Source: Deltaproteobacteria bacterium (lineage in GTDB: Bacteria > Myxococcota > Kuafuiibacteriia > Kuafuiibacteriales > Kuafuiibacteriaceae). From it: a stretch of DNA of 64,000 nucleotides. This document shows positions 60,535-64,000 of this stretch, one piece after another. The first letter of the stretch is position 1; each line of letters starts with the position of its first letter. The position numbers and the translations under genes are program-made. Below the pieces are notes generated by a model. That model did not search any database, was not told the origin of the DNA, and saw nothing but the letters and a program-made list of their open reading frames with translations. The stretch spans positions 496,001 through 560,000 of the forward strand of contig JACKEN010000004.1 in NCBI GenBank assembly GCA_020632995.1, in the 5' to 3' direction.

Positions 60535-61404
60535 GTGCCCACCTGGCGCCTCACGGCCCGGGCCGCGCTGGCCCTGGGCGGCCTCGTGCTCCTACCCGCG
60601 TGCGCGGAGGGGGTGCTCCTGGCCTCGTGGGTGTGCACCAGCCTGGGCACCGTGACCCTGCTCTGGCTGGGGCGCCGGCTGCTCGCCCTGGACTGGGGCG
60701 AGGAGCGCCGGGCGGTGCTGGAGGAGGCGGCACGGCGGCTCGCCTTGCCCCCACCGCCCCACGGGCACGCCGAGCTCCGGGGTCTGAGCCCCCATGGGCT
60801 CGCACTCAGGGCCCACGCCACGCCCCACCTCGAGCTGCGCCTGGCCCTCCCCCGCTGGGTGCCGCCGGGGCTCGTGGTCGACACCGTGGCCCCGCCGATC
60901 CGCGGCCTGCGCCGACTGGTGCCGGACCCGCGCTTCTTGGAGTGGGTGGCGGCGGGGGACGCGGCCCAGCTACTGGGCCTGCTCACCCCCGAGGTGCGGG
61001 ACGCGCTCCTCGAGGCCCACCACTTCGGCCCGGGCCTGGGGATCTGCATCCGGCGCGGGGAGCTGGAGGCCGCGGTGCCCTGGGCAGATCTGAGCGAGCT
61101 CGAGGTGATGGTGGGGCGCATGGAGCGCATCGCCCTCGCCCTCGCCGCCCTGCCGGAGTCCCTGCCGGAGCGGCTCAGGGTCGCGGTGATGTCCCAGGAC
61201 CAGCTCGAGGTCCGGCAGGCCTGCCTGCGAACCCTGGAGGAGCGCTTCCCCGGCGACCCCGCCACGCAGGCCGCCTTGCGCTACGCGGACGACGAGGCCT
61301 TGCTCCGACCGCGCGCCCTCGGCGCCACCCGGACCGAGCTCCGAGGCCGGCTGGCCCTCGCCGACGTGAGCGGCGGCGCGGTGTCGGTGGTGGATGAAGG
61401 CTAG
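60535..61404 (+). CDS. Membrane protein of unknown function
   Basis: A 289-residue protein with GTG 60535. Two membrane helices lie near the N-terminus (AALALGGLVLLPACAEGVLL and VCTSLGTVTLLWLG), followed by a soluble part of about 220 residues with Leu/Arg-rich helices and Trp-containing strands. A later segment, ERLRVAVMSQDQLEVRQACL, precedes a HEAT-like end. No domain is recognised. Its TAG stop uses the TA of a transposition target: the MITE-like element begins with the third base of this stop codon. Confidence 0.68.
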   Translation: MPTWRLTARAALALGGLVLLPACAEGVLLASWVCTSLGTVTLLWLGRRLLALDWGEERRAVLEEAARRLALPPPPHGHAELRGLSPHGLALRAHATPHLELRLALPRWVPPGLVVDTVAPPIRGLRRLVPDPRFLEWVAAGDAAQLLGLLTPEVRDALLEAHHFGPGLGICIRRGELEAAVPWADLSELEVMVGRMERIALALAALPESLPERLRVAVMSQDQLEVRQACLRTLEERFPGDPATQAALRYADDEALLRPRALGATRTELRGRLALADVSGGAVSVVDEG

Positions 61405-61587
61405 TGCCCGCGTTCCGAAGTCGGCTCCGGGTTTCGGTGAGGCCGCTTTGTGTCTGGTCGTCGCGCTCCGCAGGGAACAGGGTCGGCCCCTGAGACCGAG
61501 GAGCCCGAAAGGGCGGCCGAAGGCCGCGCGGCGAGCAGGCGCGAAGCGGACCAGCGAAACCCGGAAGGGACTTCGGAACGCGGGCAC
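61404..61587. mobile_element. MITE-like element with ~33-bp inverted ends and TA target duplication
   Basis: A 184-bp non-coding element. The left end GTGCCCGCGTTCCGAAGTC (61404-61422) is the exact reverse complement of 61569-61587, and similarity extends to about 33 bp (3 mismatches). It is flanked by TA at 61402-61403 and 61588-61589, the target duplication of IS630/Tc1-mariner elements. It encodes no protein. The IS630-type element immediately to its right shares only the TA target rule, not the end sequence, so a different transposase mobilised it. Confidence 0.85.
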
Positions 61588-61617
61588 TAGTACCTCGACA
61601 CAGGGAACCTGAACGAT

Positions 61618-62754
61618 TCAGGCGGCCTCCGCTCGCTCGGCGGCTTCGGGGTCTGGGTAGGACCGCCCCATCTTCCGGCGAGCCTTCTCGACGGTGAACA
61701 GCCACTTCACCCAGGCTCCGGAGTCGTTGCGCTGCGCGGCCCAGGCTGCAGTCTCGCGCTCGAGAGTGTTTCGGTCGGCGATCCTGCGGCTCAGGCACTG
61801 GCCCTTCAGTACGCCGATCTCGATCTCCACCATGTTCAGCCAGCTGGCGTGCTTGGGGACGAAGTGGAAGTGGAGCTTGCGCAGAATGCGACGGGCTTCG
61901 GGAGCCGGGAATGTCCTGTAGAGCGCTGCGGCGCTGTGGGTCGAGAGGTTGTCGAGGACTACGTGGATGCGCCGGGCGTGTGGGAAGTGGAGATCTACGA
62001 GGTCACGCATGCACTCCGCGAAGTCCGAACAGGTCCGATGCTCCGTGACCTTCACGTGGCGCCAGGGGCGGTGTGCATCGAGAAAGAGAAAGAGGTTGGC
62101 GGTGCCGTTGCGACGGTACTCGTAGTCGAGACGTCCCGGCTTGCCAGGCACAGCGCGAACGGGTGTCCGCGTCTCGGCAATGAGCTGGACCGGAGACTCG
62201 TCGAACGAGATCACCGGCTCGTCGTCCGCAGGCTGCTCTTCATACAGTTCGAGCACGTCCTCCATCCTCGCCACGAACTCGGCGTCCACATTCGGGATGC
62301 ACCACATCTTCTCGAGCCACGGCTTCAAGGACTTCTCCTTCAGCCGACGACGGACCGTCTCACGCGACAAGGATGCATGTTTAGAGATTCGAACAAAGGC
62401 ATCAGCGAGAAGCTCAAGCGTCCAGTGGGCTCGCCCCGACGGAGGGTCCGAACAAGCGACGGCCACGAGGAGGGCCTCGTCTTTGCCACTCAGCTTGCGG
62501 CTTCCTCCTGGCCGAGATTCATCGTTCAAAGCACGCTCGACGCCGCCCTCGACCAGACGCTGCTTGACCCGGTAGATGGTCGAAGTGCTGGTTGAGAGCA
62601 AGCCCGCGATATCCTTGTCCAGGTAGCCCTCATTCGCAGCGAGGAGTATCTGCGCACGCTTGACCTTGCGGACGAGTTTGCTTCCGCTTCTGACGAAGTC
62701 CTCGAGCTCCGACCGCTCTGTCTCCGACAACTCGACGATGTACTTCACGTGCAT
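61618..62754 (-). CDS. IS630-family transposase
   Basis: A 378-residue DDE transposase. An N-terminal helix-turn-helix (LLSTSTSTIYRVKQRLVEGG) and a second winged helix (SLSRETVRRRLKEKSL) precede the catalytic domain. Catalytic residues are Asp185 (ISFDESP), Asp268 (VVLDNLSTH) and Glu310 (SWLNMVEIEIG). The length and order match the family and no frame break is seen, so it should be functional. It is transcribed leftward and is divergent from the passenger gene at 62804, leaving 49 bases for both promoters. Confidence 0.95.
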   Translation of the reverse strand: MHVKYIVELSETERSELEDFVRSGSKLVRKVKRAQILLAANEGYLDKDIAGLLSTSTSTIYRVKQRLVEGGVERALNDESRPGGSRKLSGKDEALLVAVACSDPPSGRAHWTLELLADAFVRISKHASLSRETVRRRLKEKSLKPWLEKMWCIPNVDAEFVARMEDVLELYEEQPADDEPVISFDESPVQLIAETRTPVRAVPGKPGRLDYEYRRNGTANLFLFLDAHRPWRHVKVTEHRTCSDFAECMRDLVDLHFPHARRIHVVLDNLSTHSAAALYRTFPAPEARRILRKLHFHFVPKHASWLNMVEIEIGVLKGQCLSRRIADRNTLERETAAWAAQRNDSGAWVKWLFTVEKARRKMGRSYPDPEAAERAEAA

Positions 62755-62803
62755 TGAAAGCCCCCTTCCGTCAGGGGCTTCACCGGATCACCATGCACCG
62801 ATC

Positions 62804-63064
62804 ATGTCGATCCGTGGCCAGGGCGATGCGCCGACCTTCACCGATCTCCAGGGGCAGTACCTGGCGTTCATCTACGCCTACTTGAAGATCAACCGCCGAC
62901 CGCCAGCCGAGGCCGACATGCAGCGCTTCTTCGAGGTCACCCCGCCCTCCGTCCACCGCATGGTGAAGGAACTCGAAGCGAAGGGCCTCATTCGACGACA
63001 GCCTCGCGCCGCACGGAGCATCGAGCTCCTCGTCCCGCCCGAGGAGCTGCCCCTGCTCCGATGA
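62804..63064 (+). CDS. LexA-type winged-helix protein inside the IS element
   Basis: An 86-residue protein resembling only the N-terminal DNA-binding domain of LexA (LQGQYLAFIYAYLKINRRPP, then VTPPSVHRMVKELEAKGLIR). It lacks the dimerisation/peptidase domain. ATG 62804 is used; the gene lies between the transposase and the right inverted end and is divergent from the transposase. It may repress or tune transposase expression, or assist transposition. Passenger genes of this kind are not part of the minimal IS630 element. Confidence 0.75.
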   Translation: MSIRGQGDAPTFTDLQGQYLAFIYAYLKINRRPPAEADMQRFFEVTPPSVHRMVKELEAKGLIRRQPRAARSIELLVPPEELPLLR

Positions 63065-63103
63065 GCAGGGCAGCGAATCGATCAGGTTCCCTGTGTCGAG
63101 GTA

Positions 63104-63657
63104 CTAGGGCTGAAGCTCCACCGACACCCGGTCTCCCCGCCCGAGCGGGATGTCGGGGCGGCCGAAGAGCGCCCGCGTGCCCCGAACCACCCGGCCCCGC
63201 CGCGCCCCCGGCATCCAGATCAGCTGGGCCGGGTCCTCGCTCACCCCGGTCCGCACCGTGATCCGCTCGGCGTCCGCGGGGAGCAGCGCGGTGCCGTGCA
63301 CCATCAGCTCCACCGGGCCGTCGGCCGGGAACTGCAACAGCTTGCGCGTCGGCCTGGGGTCACGGTGGCGGTGTCGACGGTGAGGCGGAGGCCACCGAGG
63401 GCCCGCTCGGTGAGCTCGGCCTCCAGGCGCGCTTCCTCGGGGCAGGACAGGCGGTTGTCGCGGTCGGCGTCAGCGAGCACCATCAGGGCCCGGCGCTGAT
63501 CGTCGCCGGTGATCTTCAGGTGCACCACCACCACGAGCCGGTGCTCGGCGGTGGCCTCGAGCATCAGGGTGCGGGTGACCTTGCCCTTGTGGGCCCAGGC
63601 CGGGGTGGCCCAGGCAGGCGCTCCGACGACGACGGCTGCCCCGAGCCCGCAAGCTCA
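63104..63657 (-). CDS. Exported protein of unknown function, frame-broken
   Basis: Two frames join near 63355 (one-base indel) to give a chain ending FGRPDIPLGRGDRVSVELQP at TAG 63104-63106. The N-terminal part reads GAAVVVGAPAWATPAWAHKG, a signal peptide end, followed by EHRLVVVVHLKITGDDQRRA and LADADRDNRLSCPEEARLEA (EF-hand-like spacing). No ATG, GTG or TTG start lies in frame; an upstream in-frame TGA (63655-63657) separates it from MPALTKLFGLFGHGH starting at 63702, so the 5' end is unresolved. The stop codon overlaps the TA target of the IS element. Confidence 0.5.
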
Positions 63658-63712
63658 GTGCCCGTGGCCGAAGAGCCCGAAGAGCTTGGTCAGGGCCGGC
63701 ATCCCGCGCAGG

Positions 63713-64000
63713 TCAGGGGCGCACGCCCTTCACCCGGGGCGCGGTCCGCGCGGCGGTGAGGGCCTGGGTCGACAGGCCCGGCGGGTCGAAGGCGTGGTTG
63801 CCGTCGACGTCGACGAACACCGGGTTCGAGAACGCGTACGGGTGGACCTGGTGCACCTGGCTGGGCTGCAGGTTCCCGTAGGGGGGCGAAGTCGAAGCCG
63901 AAGGCGCTCCCGATCGAGCCGAGGGCGTCGGAGACCTGGATCGAGGGCACCTCCTTCGGCAGGGCCATGGGGAACATGCCCTCGTCACCCAGGATCTCGA
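63713..64000 (-). CDS. C-terminal end of an exported or surface protein (5' part off the window), one frame break
   Basis: The segment reads MFPMALPKEVPSIQVSDALG and IGSAFGFDFAP, then after a break in a run of G near 63886 continues YGNLQPSQVHQVHPYAFSN, PVFVDVDGNHAFDPPG and ends APRVKGVRP at TGA 63713. The NPVFVDVDGN block is similar to the C-terminal part of secreted PHP/CehA-type hydrolases such as the one at 37650, so this may be another member (inference). It precedes the frame-broken gene at 63104-63657 on the same strand. Confidence 0.5.
   Translation of the reverse strand, partial: SRSWVTRACSPWPCRRRCPRSRSPTPSARSGAPSASTSPPYGNLQPSQVHQVHPYAFSNPVFVDVDGNHAFDPPGLSTQALTAARTAPRVKGVRP

Larger units (their letters stand above)
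61590..63104. mobile_element. Complete IS630-type insertion sequence with passenger gene
   Basis: A 1515-bp element with inverted ends of about 30 bp: the left end GTACCTCGACACAGGGAACC continues TGA-A-CGATTC, and the right end matches it at 29 of 30 positions. It is flanked by TA (61588-61589 and 63105-63106). It holds a full-length DDE transposase gene on the minus strand and a divergent LexA-like gene. The left TA is also the right TA of the MITE-like element, so one inserted at the other's edge. Both inverted ends are intact, so the element may still be active. Confidence 0.93.

Noticed and set aside
63655..63702. A 15-codon ORF starting ATG at 63702 as an independent peptide gene
   Set aside because: It is more likely the damaged 5' end of the frame-broken gene downstream, since the same frame continues past its TGA into a signal-peptide-like sequence.

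Overview
The window is very GC-rich, densely coding DNA that looks like a chromosome of a Myxococcota (deltaproteobacterial) bacterium. The evidence is a secreted trypsin-like protease ending in a MYXO-CTERM signal, FHA and Ser/Thr-kinase signalling proteins, NtrC-type sigma-54 activators, many small lipoproteins, TonB systems and outer-membrane barrels. Family and genus cannot be read from the sequence. Many genes carry single-base frame breaks, most in G/C runs, which fits an uncorrected long-read assembly better than mass gene death. Starts and reading frames in those genes are reconstructions.

Layout. 0-9.3 kb: a partial flavin monooxygenase, envelope proteins, a TPR lipoprotein with a tail-anchored double-FHA protein, and a protein with a histone-H1-like tail. 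9.3-14.7 kb: a collagen-like protein facing a frame-broken TonB receptor and a PEGA protein. 14.7-19 kb: a signalling cassette (FHA-GAF-cyclase-like, Ser/Thr kinase, J-domain) and an LptC-like lipoprotein. 19.1-23.2 kb: korA-korB and a sigma-54 activator. 23-28.9 kb: small redox and GFA-family enzymes, a hydrolase and a WYL regulator. 29-32.4 kb: sigma factor, membrane DUF4384-like protein, caspase-like protein. 32.4-37.7 kb: exbB-exbD-tonB, lipoprotein, TonB receptor. 37.6-43.2 kb: secreted PHP, VWA, protease and kelch proteins.

43.2-44.4 kb is the most unusual stretch. A sigma-70-like promoter precedes a 42-codon leader ORF with seven consecutive serine codons, then mutually exclusive antiterminator and terminator hairpins, then five tRNA genes that start with two serine-anticodon tRNAs. 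Several of these tRNAs are atypical (A34 anticodons, short variable regions). This has the layout of a ribosome-mediated attenuator sensing serine-tRNA charging.

44.3-48.9 kb encodes an NAD-type formate dehydrogenase (molybdopterin subunit plus a fused NuoE-NuoF subunit). 49.6-52.5 kb is a histidine kinase/NtrC pair, followed by periplasmic and outer-membrane proteins to 56.4 kb. 56.4-58.9 kb is a small accessory patch with two ORFs broken by in-frame TAA codons and a tandem lipoprotein duplication. 59-61.4 kb holds an A-type Fe-S carrier and membrane proteins. At 61.4-63.1 kb a 184-bp MITE-like element and a complete IS630-type element with a LexA-like passenger gene sit side by side at TA targets between two convergent genes. 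The window ends in a partial minus-strand gene.
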